A stretch of DNA of 64,000 bases from Coix lacryma-jobi var. lacryma-jobi (Eukaryota > Streptophyta > Magnoliopsida > Poales > Poaceae). The notes under the pieces are model-generated. The model saw nothing but the letters and a program-made list of their open reading frames with translations. It was not told where the DNA came from and searched no databases. A program made the translations under genes and the position numbers. This document shows, piece by piece, positions 42,399 to 55,089 of the stretch (its first letter is position 1; each line of letters opens with the position of its first letter). Where the stretch lies: positions 620,001 through 684,000 of the forward strand of contig VDCT01000089.1 in the NCBI GenBank assembly GCA_009763385.1, in the 5' to 3' direction.

Positions 42399-45300
42399 AT
42401 GAATGAGTAATTAAGGACGATAGCTAGAATACATTTTCAACATCTAGGAGAACTCTTACACATGTGATAATTGAGATATATTATTCACCCTTTATCCAAA
42501 CAGGCCCACCCTAGCTTTTGTATAGTTTTGATCTTATGCAGGTGAGGTGTATGACTGTTTTTGAACTTCCGACAAACTACGTTGCGGGTCCAGAGGCTTT
42601 GCTCAAGCCTCAAGATCCATTCAACCACTTTGTTAGGAATCAACCAGATAAGGTATAGACAATTGTTGTCACTGTGACTTTCCGACAAACTCCCACAAGG
42701 ATCGAAGAAGATCAACGTTACAAGTTTTCAAGCACGTGACGAGTGACGACACCAGACGTTGTACCCACTCACAATTCCATTGTGAGTCATGGTAAGTTTA
42801 ATCGAGGTGAGTCAGTCTTGCTCATGGACTTTAAATTGATGAGTATCTTATTAAATCTTTTGCATATCATCATACATTCACTCCATTTAGTTTATGTTCT
42901 CTCATACATGTTTAATTTTATCACTTGCATCCACTCATGTTATGTGCATCTAAAAAGAAAAAAAGAAAAAAAATATATATACTACTCACCTTGATCACAC
43001 TCTTTCATCTCCATTAAAGTGAATCTCTGTAGTGCTTTCATGCCACTGTTATTTACTATAATATGCTTAAGGTTTGGAGTATGTTCATACAACTTTTAAA
43101 TTAAGCATGGTGCTTAGTCTAGGAGTGTTGATCTTACATTCAAAGGCTTTTTAAATTAAGCATGGTGCTTAGGTTAAAATGCTTTCCTAGATTAAATTAG
43201 ACATGGCATCTAGTTTGATTTTTGAACCAAGAGTATGCTCTAGTAGATATCGGTTATTTTGTTGGACTAACCCCTGTAGAAATCTCTCAATATCAAAATG
43301 GGGAAGTCAAGAGATGAACTCACACTGGGATGAAGCAAGGCATATGAAGTGCTCCAACAACTTCACACAAAAGACATGGCTCATTCATCACTGAATTGTA
43401 AGTATCAAAGAATATTCACTTTGTCTTTTGCTATAAGCTACCTTTGCCTTGAGCCATGAAATAATACAGCCACCAAGTTGTCTATGAACTATGATGAATC
43501 ATGTCTATGCTAAAACAATTCCAAATCCATCTACCCATTAGCATAGATAAGGATTATAAATTTAACAGTGGACGACCTGTATTTCAACTTTATATATTCC
43601 CTCGGGGTGTGTCCATTAAAGAAAAGTCTTGCTCAACGAACCTAAAACTGCGAGCCCTCGCCGAGAGGTCAATCGGTAGTTATGTTATGACTTTTTAAAT
43701 TTAATCTTGTCTTAATTTACAAAAAAAATAATAATAATGATAATAATGTTCTTAGCACTAGTTCCCTTCGGGTATTCTTGTCACTAACCACTGCAGGGTG
43801 AACACTATCCGAGAACATGGGAGTTGCAATTACAACGCGAGGGATGCTTCAACATTCACACTTGCCTTTGTCTAAGTGTGCGGAGGAAGGCTAGCTCTTC
43901 CAAAAATTCTACAACCATGCTCATCCTCCCAATCAAGAAACTGTCAACATCCCAACACACTGGTTTGCAATCTCTCTACTCACTGTTACTTTGTCTCTTT
44001 AAGTTTGAATGATTTCACAAATTCCGTGCTTGAAAATCAAACTTAAGATACAAAATAAAATTAATCCTTTAGAGAAGAAGTAATGGTGAACAATGAAGGT
44101 AAATAAAATATGGGATACAAGTTCTATGCTAATTAAAATGCCAAGATTAACTTCTCTATAGCATAGAAAGTGACTTTAGCTCTATGACAACACTACCCTT
44201 GTTATTACATGTATATCCCTTCGGGTATGTGTTGTCCACTAATGCTTTCAGGAATAAAATAATAAGTGGAGCAATAAGTCCAAACATAATTCATGAGGAG
44301 AGAGAAAAAGGATAGCTTAGAGGTTGAGGAAGATAAAGTGCAACACAGGAGACAAGATGTTCAGGAACAAGCTCAAGATGCAAGGAGAAGCTTCAAACAA
44401 AAGGAAGGGGTCATGATAGATCATCTATCCCTTATCCCTCAACACATGGCGCCATTGCGTTTCAATGATGAAGGTAATATTTTAAGGTAAGTGATCATTC
44501 TCTACAAAAGCTTTCCCTTGGTCTTGCCCTGCACTTAAATAAATAAAAAAATCAAAATGTTTGAGTTACAACTTTAAATGTTTAATCTAGAAAAAAACTC
44601 AACATGCTTTGTTCTTTGAGTATCACTCTTTTAATCACTTAGTCTTGAACAACTCAACCCTCGTTGTCAAATTCATGCTCACTCTTCTGATTTCATCACC
44701 CATGTTTTAAGAATGAAACAATGCACAAAATACCAATCTTATCATATTAAATGTGCCTAAGGTTAGAGTAGAGTAAATGAAGTTTTGGTTCTATTGGTGT
44801 TTTCTCACCAGCAGAACTCATGCACTTGATCTCTGCCTTAGTTTTTCGAGTAGGACACACTGTACAAAGAGTGATCTCCCAAAGTTTCATGAATTCTAGA
44901 GGATGTTGCTAGCTTACAGTATTAATGCTTCACTTTAAAATGTGAGTTTGACATTTACCTCCTATTTTCTTGATACATATGTGATAAAATAGTTTTTGCA
45001 CCATCATTAACTCACATACATAAATGGAAATCCAAAACTCTGTTGCTTTGTGCTTGAAAGAAATAAATCAAGACTCTAAAATAATTAAGGTGTAGTTTTT
45101 TCACTAACCCTTAATCTATTCCACGAGCTTTGTTGTCTATCTGGTTGTCAGTTTCAACACAAGATAGGAATTCCACTATGATGCCGACGAAGTCTTCGTC
45201 CACTCAAGAGCCAATCATCAATGGTTATAGCTCAAGAGAAGTGATGAACATCTACGCTGTCAAGGATTCAAAGTAAATGACCATGCCAACACCCATTAAA

Positions 45301-47707
45301 GAATATGAAGAGAAGTGAACCAGAGGAGACAAGTCCACCAGCCACTTGAAGAAGAAAGAGAGTTCTACTGAAGTACAACTAAGGTCTTCACCACGAGGAT
45401 CTGTTGACGCACCCAAGGAAGAATAAAGAGCGTGCAAGAAGTCTTGTTCGATAGACTATAAACATCGAATCCTCGCCGGAAGGTAACTCGGTAGTTATCC
45501 ATATTTTTTAGTAATAAATTAATTTCTGCATTGCATTAGAAAAGGAAACAAAAATATTGCATTTGTTACACTACATCATAAACCATGAAGCCCCATGTGA
45601 ATAATTCTATGGTGTGTAAAAACCCACAGGAATATTCACCGTGGTGGCATAAAAAATATATAATAATATTAATAATATAATAATACTAAAAATAAATATG
45701 CATACATTCATCCTGTTGCATTTTTCTTGCATCGTATATAAAAACATTGAGAAAGAGATCTTACTGAAATTCTAGACAACTAAGGCTTGAGTGATCAACC
45801 GCTAATGCTTAATCTGTTCCACAAGTTTTGTTGTCTATTTGAGTTTCACAGGATTTGGAAGACCAAGAAAAGCTGATGAACAAGTGAATGCTCCATCCAC
45901 TGTTGGAGCACTGTCTCAACAAACATCAACATCAATCAAAACTCTAATAGAGGAAGGACATATCCACTGCCAGTCTGCTGCATTGCAAAGTGACTACGTC
46001 AACGTTTAGCTTGAGGGGAGGCACCCCATGTATCCACATAAGTATCTTTATCCTCTTAAGCTTTTCATTCTATAAATAAATTCAAAACACCAAAAATATG
46101 TGAGCACATGAAGGCTCACCCTTAAAAAAACAAAATATGTGGGCACATGAAGGCTCACCATTAATTAAAAAAAAGAGAGACAAAAATATGTGGGCACATG
46201 AAGGCTCACCATTAAATCTAAAAAGAGACACTGTAGAGAACTGCTGAATTTCTGCTTAGTGGAAAGGAAGAACATAAATGATCTTAAGAGCTTTAGACAA
46301 CTAGATAAAGGGAAAGAATATTTATCACTAACACTTAATCAAGTTCCACTAGTTGTGTTGTCTATTTTTAAGTTCAGCAGGAAATAAAGAAGAGAGGGAC
46401 TTAAGCCACTGCTGATGGTCTACTCATCTTTGGGGAAAAGATCACGTCAAGATCCAGCTTGGGGGAGAGCACCAGTTATCACGATATATCGTACCACGAC
46501 TATTTTTATTTACTATTAGTTCGTTTTAGCTAGATCCAGGTCATTATATATAAAACCCATAAAAAGATGAATAACTATTATAAAACCAAATAAATGTAGT
46601 ATATAATGAATAAATGCCTAAGTTGATATGAAATTAATTTTGCTCATGATGAAAATGAGGAATAGTTGCTCTGCCGTAATCCCTCTTAAGTACCTATTGT
46701 TCAAACTTAAATTTTCTTGAGTTTTAGAGAAAGTTGTTCTGAATAAACTCTGAACCTAAAACCTGTGGATGGCAAATGATTGATCTAAAGTTTAGATAAT
46801 TGTGAGATATGATATAAAAGTTTGAGCTACTGTTTATCTAATTCCTAGAGATACTAGAATTCTGGAGATTTACATTTTGAAAAGATTAAAAACACATGAT
46901 GAGATCATGTATGACATCACATGAATTCCTACCCAGAGCCATTAATATGATCTTAAGATAAGGCTACTTGCTTGTTCTAAGTTTTTAGTTATGGTTGAGA
47001 GATTTATCATGCTCTAGAGATCAAGAATGTTTTATTAAAAGATTCACTCTTCCGAAGTAGTATTGTGTTAGAGGCATGAGCTATGCAAAAATATGATAAG
47101 GAGGAAATAAAAAGGGACAAGTGTCCGACTACCTTAAGAGAAAAAACATTGTGATAAAAATATGAAGAGAAAAAGAAAGATAGCCCATGGTCCCTCTAAT
47201 TACAATATGCCAGCAAGAGATGACAAAATTCAAAAGTTATAAGTTCTTGATCTATGAGTATGACATCTTTCTCCCTAGCTTTGAACTTTGACTTGGTAAG
47301 ATATGCTTTTCACTTCTTAAAGCTCCAGATATATATTCATAGAAAAGAAGGAAAATGCATCAGTAAGGAATCATAAAATATAAAAGAGCGATTTGAGAGT
47401 GTCATACAGAAGAATCTCTAATTTCCATTTTAAAAATATAAAAAACTCTAGAATGAAGGTTGATCAAAGAGTTAGAGATACAGTGCTTAACTTGATTGTT
47501 CTATCTTTCAATTGTTTAAAGATTCAGGTGAAGGCAAAAGCTCCATAGTTAAACGTAATATGAGAAAGTCTAAATAGTTAACTCTAATCCAAGGGAAGAT
47601 TTTTTGTTTGAACATATGTTCCATTGAGATGTGAAAGCATAGTAGCAATTCCTGATTCATCATGACTATTTGCTAAGGGACTAGCAAAAGGTAAGCTTGG
47701 GGGAACT
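42399..47707 (+). other. Interior of element F without coding capacity
   Basis: AT-rich; the longest open readings are under 100 codons and none resembles gag, protease or polymerase. It holds diverged repeated modules. One of about 60 bp ends CGGTAGTTAT (43626-43684 and 45440-45500, shared core CCTCGCCGRRAGGTMAMTCG). A pyrimidine-rich GTTGTCTATTT-like module runs up to CAG (about 45105-45165, 45805-45855, 46330-46382). CCCTTCGGGTAT precedes CAGG at 43763 and 44217. Polypurine-like AGCTTGGGGGA occurs at 46456 and 47695, with a weaker copy at 46008. Confidence 0.75.
46088..46228 (+). repeat. Three tandem units in F interior
   Basis: Three copies of a unit of about 45-55 bp with core ATGTGGGCACATGAAGGCTC (first copy ATGTGAGCACATG), separated by A-rich spacers. 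Confidence 0.9.
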
Positions 47708-49514
47708 TGTTGACGCTCACTAATGCTCATAATTAACCATCAACTATTGCATGAAATGACACTAAATGAATCACAAAGCATAGTTGTAGGGTTTGAAACT
47801 AACAAGTTCCACGAGTTTTGGTGCTCTCACTTGTTTTGTAGGACATCAATATTTCACCATATAAAAGTACCTCAAGTGATGAATTGGAGTGCACCATTGC
47901 GAAGGGCTCATCGAGACGATCGAAACGGACATATCATTTGCTATATTTGGAGTCCCAGATGAAAGATATTAATTTCGCGACGAAATCTGCAAAAGAAGGA
48001 TCTAGAAGACACCAGAAGACACCACGAGGCGGGCCACCACGTGGGCCCACTGGGCCAGACCGACCGGTCCGAACCCGGGACCGACCGGTCGGCCACAGAG
48101 GCCGTTTCGCCTCCGCCTTCTGGAACATTCTTCCACCGCCTCCTAGGATGCATCTCCTCCGTCCCTGAAGTCGGTTTGATCCAACGGTGGGCGATACATG
48201 GTGATTCCTTGCCCCCTACTCCACCTCGGGCTATATAAGCAGCCCCAGACCCCCTCTCCATCATCATCAGATCTCAAGTCATTAGAAGAGGAGGAGGATC
48301 AATCAGAAACCCTAATTTCCTTAGAGCCACATCAACTTAAGCATAGCTAGATAGAATTAGAATTAGAAGAGGCAAGCTTCGCTTGGATTCCGGATCTAGT
48401 CGCGAGAAGGCTTGGTAAACCCAAGATCTTCTCTCTTGTATCAACATTATGGATCTAATTATGTTTCTAGTTCATAATTGTTCTTTTAGTTCTTCATTGT
48501 TCTTCATTGTTCATCTTCTAGTTCTAGATCATCGTCTAGTTCATCTTCTAGTTCATCTATGTGTTCTAGTTCATCATATTGTTCATCATTTTGTGCTAGT
48601 TCATAATAGTTTAGATATAATTGATATGATTAAGACATTAATTACTATATTCTTAATTATACTGCTTGTAGTATGCTTTGATTATATATTTGGCATATAT
48701 AGATTATCATCATGTTTATACTCATGTTCGTATAGCGCTCATCTTAATGATCAACGGGTGGATGATAAATGATGTGTAGGTGTGATGCCTATACACTATT
48801 TATCTGCGAATGCGTCCTATGTTCCGGATAGAGTGGTAGATCGCGGGTGTGACATGCCTGTTCAGTCCTTTGTATTCCACCTCCCGAATGTAGTGTTCAG
48901 TATGGCTCAGTTAACTCATGGTTTAGGGGTTACTCTGTTTGGCACCTTTACTATGGAGTTGCCTCTTGAATATGAATATGGGATAACCTAGCCAATGATT
49001 GCCAAATATAATTGCACTAATCAATGTATATTATGACTTATAATTAGAATAACTTAGAAATACTTCTTTATAATGTCTATTCTAATGCGCATGCCTTGTC
49101 TAAGTTGAAATGCTCTAAGGACTATCATAGATTGATCTTTTATCATTTATAGTGTACCTCATTATTGTGATTGATGCCTGTTTAGGATAAAGGAGTGTGT
49201 TCTTACTTTGTTCTAAATTCTCCTATCACATGTGTAGAGTAGTTTTTGTCCTTATTTATCTCACTTCATTTCTAGTGCTAAATATAAATAACGATACTTG
49301 GAACATCTCTGGGTAAAATGCTTCTACAACGGGTGTATTTATCTGTGCGCTTGCGGGTAAATATTTATCTTTAGAGTCACATTGCTAGTTTCATGTTGGG
49401 GATGACAACTTGACGTTAAGTGATGCTAGTAGTGTCCGTACACTTCTTAGTGCCTTCACTAGGTTATTGTTTATGAAGTCTATCTTAGAGTGATTCCATT
49501 AAGGAGTGTCAACA
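47708..49514 (+). repeat. 3' LTR of element F
   Basis: 1807 bp. Almost identical to 40501-42372 except for a GC-rich U3 block (about 48020-48095 against 40820-40933) and a deletion of about 20 bp near 49378. Preceded by AGCTTGGGGGAAC as polypurine tract. Confidence 0.94.
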
Positions 49515-51270
49515 CTCGACAACATGTGTCACATCTGGCCACATAAGCAGCAACTTCCTTCTTCATTTGAGTCCACCAAAATCTGGGACGCAAATCTTGA
49601 TACATCTTCGCACTTCCAGGATGAATAGATAACTTGGACAAATGTGCTTCGTCCATAATCCGGTTTCTGAGTTCTCTATCCTTAGGCACCACTAGCCGCT
49701 GGTTGAACCATAGAACTCCATTTTCATCCACTCGAAAATGCTTATCGGCTTCTGTTTCATCCTTGAGCCTTTCCTTGATATGGTAGATTCCCTTATTAGT
49801 TTTCTGTCCTTCTATGATTTGATCAAACCAATGTACTGCGTAACTCCAAATCATGTAGTACTGCAGGATGCATTAGACTGAATTCATCTTCTGGTAGTAG
49901 CTTCATAGCATTACAATGCGATTTCCGACTCAGAGCATCGGCTACCACGTTTGCTTTACCGGGATGATAGTGAATCTGGAGATTGTAATCCTTAATCAAT
50001 TCAAGCCATCTTCTCTGCCTCATGTTCAATTCTGCCTGAGTGAAGATATACTTGAGACTTTTGTGATCTGTATACATATTGCAAACATTTGCAAGCAAAT
50101 AATGTCTCCAAATTTTTAGAGCGTGTACAACTGCAGCCAATTCCAAATCATGTGTTGGGTAGTTCACTTCATGCTTCCTTAATTGCCGAGAAGCATAAGC
50201 AATTACTCTGCCTTCTTGCATAAGAACACATCCTAAGCCAACCTTCGATGCATCACAAAAGACATTGAATGGCTTTTCAATATCTGGCTGTGCTAAAACA
50301 GGAGCAGTGGTCAACAGCTTCCGCAAGGTACGGAAAGTCGTTTCGCACTCCTCTGTCCATTCAAATTTCTGATTCTTCTCGCAACAAACTTGTCATAGGC
50401 TTTGCAATCTTGGAGAATCCGGTGAATCGATGATAATACCTTGCTAAGCCCAAGAAGCTTCGAATCTCACCAACTGAAGTAGGAGCTTTCCAGTCCATGA
50501 CTTCCTGCACTTTACTGGGATCCACTGAGATTCCTTCTTCTGACAGAATGTGACCAAGAAAATGTACCTTCTTCATCCAAAACTCACACTTGCTAAACTT
50601 AGCATAGAGCTTATGCTCCCTGAGTCTAGATAAGACAATCCTCAAGTGCTCTGCATGATCTTCTACATTTTTTCGAGTAAACCAGAATATCATCAATGAA
50701 CACCACTACAAACTTGTCCAATTCTGGCATAAACACAAAGTTCATCAAACTCATGAAGTATGCTGGAGCATTTGTTAATCCAAAGGACATAACAAGATAC
50801 TCATACAATCCGTATCTGGTTGAGAAAGCAGTCTTTGGGATATCTTGTTGTCGGATTCGGATCTGATGATAACCTGACCTTAAATCAATCTTGGAAACAC
50901 CTTGGCTCTGGATAACTGGTCGAAGAGGATATCTATTCTTGGTAATGGATACTTATTCTTAACAGTCACAACATTGAGTGGACGATAATCCACACACATG
51001 CGTAAGGACTTATCCTTTTTCTTGACAAACAGAGCTGGGCAACCCATTCTGACACACTAGGTTGAATGAACCCCTTACTTAAGAGTTCCTTGATCTGGGT
51101 CTTGAGTTCTGCCAATTCATTGGGTGGCATTCGATACGGTCTCCTAGAGATTGGTGCAGTCCCTGGTAACAACTCTATTGCAAACTCTACTGCTCTCTTG
51201 GGTGGTAACCCTGGTAACTCATCTGGGAAAACATCCGGAAAATCCCTGACAACTGGAATTTTGGAGAGAT
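49515..51270 (-). pseudogene. RT, RNase H and integrase zinc region of element C
   Basis: Right to left: RT begins at 51172 (APISRRPYRMPPNELAELKT), passes through MYEYLVMSFGLTNAPAYFM and VVVFIDDILVYSK, then HFLGHILSEEGISVDPSKVQ. RNase H 50326-49823 is the longest intact piece: KPFNVFCDASKVGLGCVLMQ, YTDHKSLKYIFTQAELNMRQ and HPGKANVVADALSRK. The integrase zinc region (HLSKLSIHPG, then CDTC) ends at the F insertion. Frameshifts separate the pieces. Confidence 0.92.
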
Positions 51271-53269
51271 TGTTGACGGTCCTTAAACACCTGTTTTACC
51301 GTCAACATTTGACCCTAAAATCCACCGAAAGGCATGAAATGTAGTCAAATAGGTTTCAAACTAACCGAATTCCACATGTCCATAGAATTCTATTTGAATG
51401 CAGGATTTGAGCCAAATTTGGACATTTTGACCCACCAGGAGCCGAGCCCACTCAGCAGGGCCCAAATGGGCCTAAGAGGGGTGCGCCCGCCAGCTACAAG
51501 TGGCGCCCGCCACTTGGGTTTGCCCCACTTCACCCCCCTGCCATGTCCCGATCCGTGTGGCCTTCCCAGGCCAAATCTTGGCCCTTGGTCACTATGCAGT
51601 GGCATCAGACGGCTCAGGATGAAGTGACGCGGATCAAGGCTGATGGGCGGTTGCTAGGACATGCAACCGACCTCCAAACCGCCTCGGACAACCTCCTGGA
51701 TGCCGTTGATGCAGAGGCGTTTCATCCAATGGCCAGTGCCCTGGCGGCCGCCAGTGGGGAGTGGCGCCCGCCACCTGACCTAACCCTATGTCGGGTGGGC
51801 TGCCCCCTATAAGAACCCCCCTCACTTCTCAATCTGCTATAAATACCCCCCTAGAGGCACCTCCATTCGTACCATTCGTACCAACAGCAAGCAACTCCAA
51901 GCAAGAGAAGTGAGAGTTAGGTTAGAGAAGCTCAGAGAGCTTAGGCAAGTAGGTAGCTAGTTGAGCAGGCATCTTCGCCCTCGCGGTAGCACTGCTCACG
52001 CTCAGGCTTAGCTCAAGAGTAGAGGCGTGCGAGTGATCGGCTCTGGAGCTGGGAAGAGTCTTCCTTCATCTCCAGTTCAGGTTTTGCTCTTGTTACTCAA
52101 GCACTTTACTTTATTCTATTTATCATTTCAAGTATTACTTTATTCTACTTATCAGTATTGAGTGGTATACTTGATTGATTGCTTGAGTGCCTAGCTACCC
52201 TACAGTTTAATTCACTTAGCCATAGTAGTTAATCTCTAGTGAGCTTAGGTTTGATCTTTGCCAATAGGTTGGTTAGTTAGTTTAGTGTTTATCTTATCAA
52301 GTCAAGTGTTTGCTCTGACGTCCGCAAGGGTGTCTCTATTCAGAGCTAGGATAGAGATAGTTGGAATATAGTTAAGCGTGATGCTTAGTTATAGACTTAC
52401 CTTCAGATACGGCTGGACCCCCGGATAGCTGTGGTAGCAAGCAGGTGGTGACAGCCCTATGCGCCTTGAATTCCACCACGTAGTTGGCCTAGTTTAACAG
52501 TAAGTCGTCTGTGCTAGCATTCAACCTAAGTAAGTGGTAAAGCTAGTACGCCTCGATACCTAGACAAACAATAGGACTAAAACTATACTTAACTTAGTTA
52601 CTTATTTGTCTTTTGCCTGCCCTGCTTCGTAGCTATCTTGCTTCGTTGTTATCAGGCTATGTTGCTTAGTGGTTACCTAGAACTAGTTATACTAGGACTA
52701 GTTATCGTTATCTTAGTTTATCTTAGTTACCTTTAGTTATCGTAATCCCCTTTACCTCCCTATCCATCCACCTACCTTAGCCATCCATTTCATCCTTACC
52801 TATCACAAACAAATCACCTATGTTTCTAGCCTTTCATCTTCCCTTCTCCCCTTTTCCCTTTTCCTCTTTTCGGTTGACTCTCATTCCCTCCTTGACTCAA
52901 ATACTCTTACACCACCCTAGCCTTCCCTTGGGATCAAATAAATCGACACCTGGTACTCCCAGGCGAAGTGCTACTACGATAGTTCTGTGCGCTTGCAGAA
53001 TCTCCTCCTGGTAGATTGCATTCTCGCTAGCTAGCTCCTACTATTGTCGGGATTGACAACCCCGCTTGGCATTAGTAGATAGCTGCTTTAGCTTCACTCC
53101 TTTAGGTATAGTGATCGGACTTGGTACAAGCACTTCTGACTCGTTGCCAGAATAGATTTCATAGTCTACTCCTAGTAACAACGTTAGCAAGTGCCAACAA
53201 GCATTTCTGGGCCGTTATCGGGGATAGTGCCTAGCTCTATCTATTTAGTGAAGCTAAGAACTACCAACA
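51271..53269 (+). mobile_element. Element G: LTR plus primer-site remnant, related to E
   Basis: Exact target duplication GAGAT at 51266-51270 and 53270-53274. LTR 51271-53200 (TGTTGACGGTCC to AAGTGCCAACA) is followed by 69 bases with a decayed Asp-type primer site (53209-53225) and a terminal ACCAACA. So it is not a plain solo LTR: the primer site and leader start are kept and the rest, including nearly all of the second LTR, is missing. TATA-like CTATAAATAC at 51837-51846. Its sequence matches the E LTR in the middle and in the GGCGGCCGCC motifs. Confidence 0.85.
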
Positions 53270-53274
53270 GAGAT

Positions 53275-54760
53275 CTTCTATAGCAAGAGTGCAAGATAGG
53301 TCAACAAAATCGGCACCCAAGGACGGGATACACGAAGTTTGTTACCTGTCCGACTATCAGATAAGGTAAGAGTTCTGTTTGCAGTGTCTAACACAGCGTT
53401 CCACATAGTCATCCAACTCATACCTAAGACTACATCCATACTTAGTCCAGGCAAAACCACTAAATTGGCTCCAAATTTATGCCCTCCAATATCGATGGTT
53501 ACATTACACACCATCTGTCTAGATAACACGCTACTCCCAATGGAGCTCACACGAAACCCATAATCCATTTCAGACATTTCTTGGTTATGCTTTTGTGCAA
53601 ATGCCTTGCTCATGAAAGAATGCGATGATCCAGTATCAAACAAAACAACTGCAGGATGATGTTCACGAGACACATACCAGCAGTCACGGGCTCTCCTGCA
53701 CGGGCTTCTTCAGCAGTCATGTTATGCAGACGTGCTGGGTAATTGGCCTACTGCTTCTTCGGATGTGGGCAATACCTTGCAAAGTGCCCCTCTTGGTTAC
53801 AATTGAAGCACGGCCCGCGAACTAGAGGCTTGCTTCCAATTGAGCTGCCTTGACCGACTCGAGCTTGATTCGCTGCCACCTTGTACGGTCGTTGGCCACG
53901 CTGAGTTTGCTGATAACCCTTCTTCTGAGGCGGCCTCCTAAACAAGCTCAGGCGCTGGTGGTCGATATTGAGAACGCTGGGCTGGTGGTCCTCTAGGCTG
54001 AGACGGTCTAGACTCCAGGGTCCTCTTTCTGGCCTTGCTTGCAGTATGCTTGTTATTGTGATTCTCCTGAATCAAACAGTCACTGATGAAGTCGTTGAAG
54101 ATAGTACGAGACGAAGTACCACTGACTTTCCCATCTTGGTATTTAGCCTCTCTTGAAACTAGCTAACTTCTTAGCATCGGTATCAACGAAGTCCGGAGCA
54201 TAACGGCATAGGAATTGAACAAATGATGATACTCGGTCACCGATCGAGTTCCTTGTGTTAAGCTCATGAACTCGGCCACCTTCATCTGAGTCAAGCCTGG
54301 CGGAATGTAATGCCCACGAACAGCCTCCATGAACATCCTCCAGAGTAACAGGTGTATGAGCAGGATAAGTGGTACGGTGATGTCCCCACCAGATCCCGAC
54401 TGGTCCTTGTAGCTGATGTGCAGCATACTCTGCCTTAGTTCTTCTGTAAGCCTGAGCAACCGAAACTTCTGCTCCATAGTATGCAACCATTCTTCTGCTT
54501 CCAGGGGTTCTGTAGCTTCTTTGAAGACCGATGGTTTTGTATCCAGAAAATCCTTGAACGAGCTATATTGATTTGGCTCAGGGCGTTGGTTGCCATGCGC
54601 CAAATCCTCCCGCAGAAGTGCCTCAATGTTGCGTTGACTCCCAGAAATTGAGCAAAGAGTTGCTCGGCCGTGGGTGGTGGGGAGGTGGTGGATTGCGGTT
54701 CTCCCTATTTTCTTCATTACCACCACTACCACCCGCTCCACTGTGAGTCATCATCATCTG
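53275..54760 (-). pseudogene. Gag and protease of element C
   Basis: Gag begins near 54760 with acidic/Gly-rich sequence, then core SQRNIEALLREDLAHGNQRP, EAEEWLHTMEQKFRLLRLTE and IPPGLTQMKVAEFMSLTQG in shifted frames. The CCHC knuckle CFNCNQEGHFARYC is in the reading at 53945-53748. Protease at 53673-53278 has VVLFDTGSSHSFMSK, with VVLPGLSMDVVLGMSWM following; the active-site DTG is intact. It ends where G is inserted. Frameshifts lie in mid-gag. Confidence 0.9.
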
Positions 54761-55089
54761 CATGTAGCGACAGCAATGATTATTAAGCGACGTTGCATTA
54801 TTGCAGAGAACAATAAATCATGCCAACGGAAATCATTCGGAAACGAATTCACCAAACAATTGCAGAGGCATAATAAACTTCGATCCACATTGCATCATCA
54901 CATGATAAAAGTGCTCATCACATAACATACAAAGGTCAGCATAACATCACAGGTGCCCATACATATGGGACTTTCAAAGGTCTTGCGCCCCACGTGCACA
55001 GGTCCATAACACACCCTTACATCCAACATGATACTTCACAAAAGATCAGCGCGCGCGAGGACATGAGACAAGATCACTACGCGCTAGCA
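54761..55089 (-). other. Spacer between extra ORF and gag in C
   Basis: AT-rich, equivalent to 1161-1490 of A, no ORF. It supports the spacer being a regular part of this element family. Confidence 0.5.

Larger units (their letters stand above)
40501..49514 (+). mobile_element. Element F: non-autonomous LTR retrotransposon
   Basis: Two nearly identical LTRs (40501-42372 and 47708-49514), target duplication CTCGA (40496-40500 and 49515-49519), an Asp-type primer site and a polypurine tract before the 3' LTR. The 5.3 kb interior encodes no recognisable gag or pol, so it must depend on proteins of another element. The duplication is exact and the LTRs are close to identical, so it is among the youngest insertions. 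Primer type and LTR ends (TGTTGAC...) point to the same broad group as E and G. Confidence 0.93.

Noticed and set aside
46088..46228. CRISPR-like direct repeats
   Set aside because: Only three units with A-rich near-identical spacers, inside a plant LTR element; an ordinary tandem repeat.
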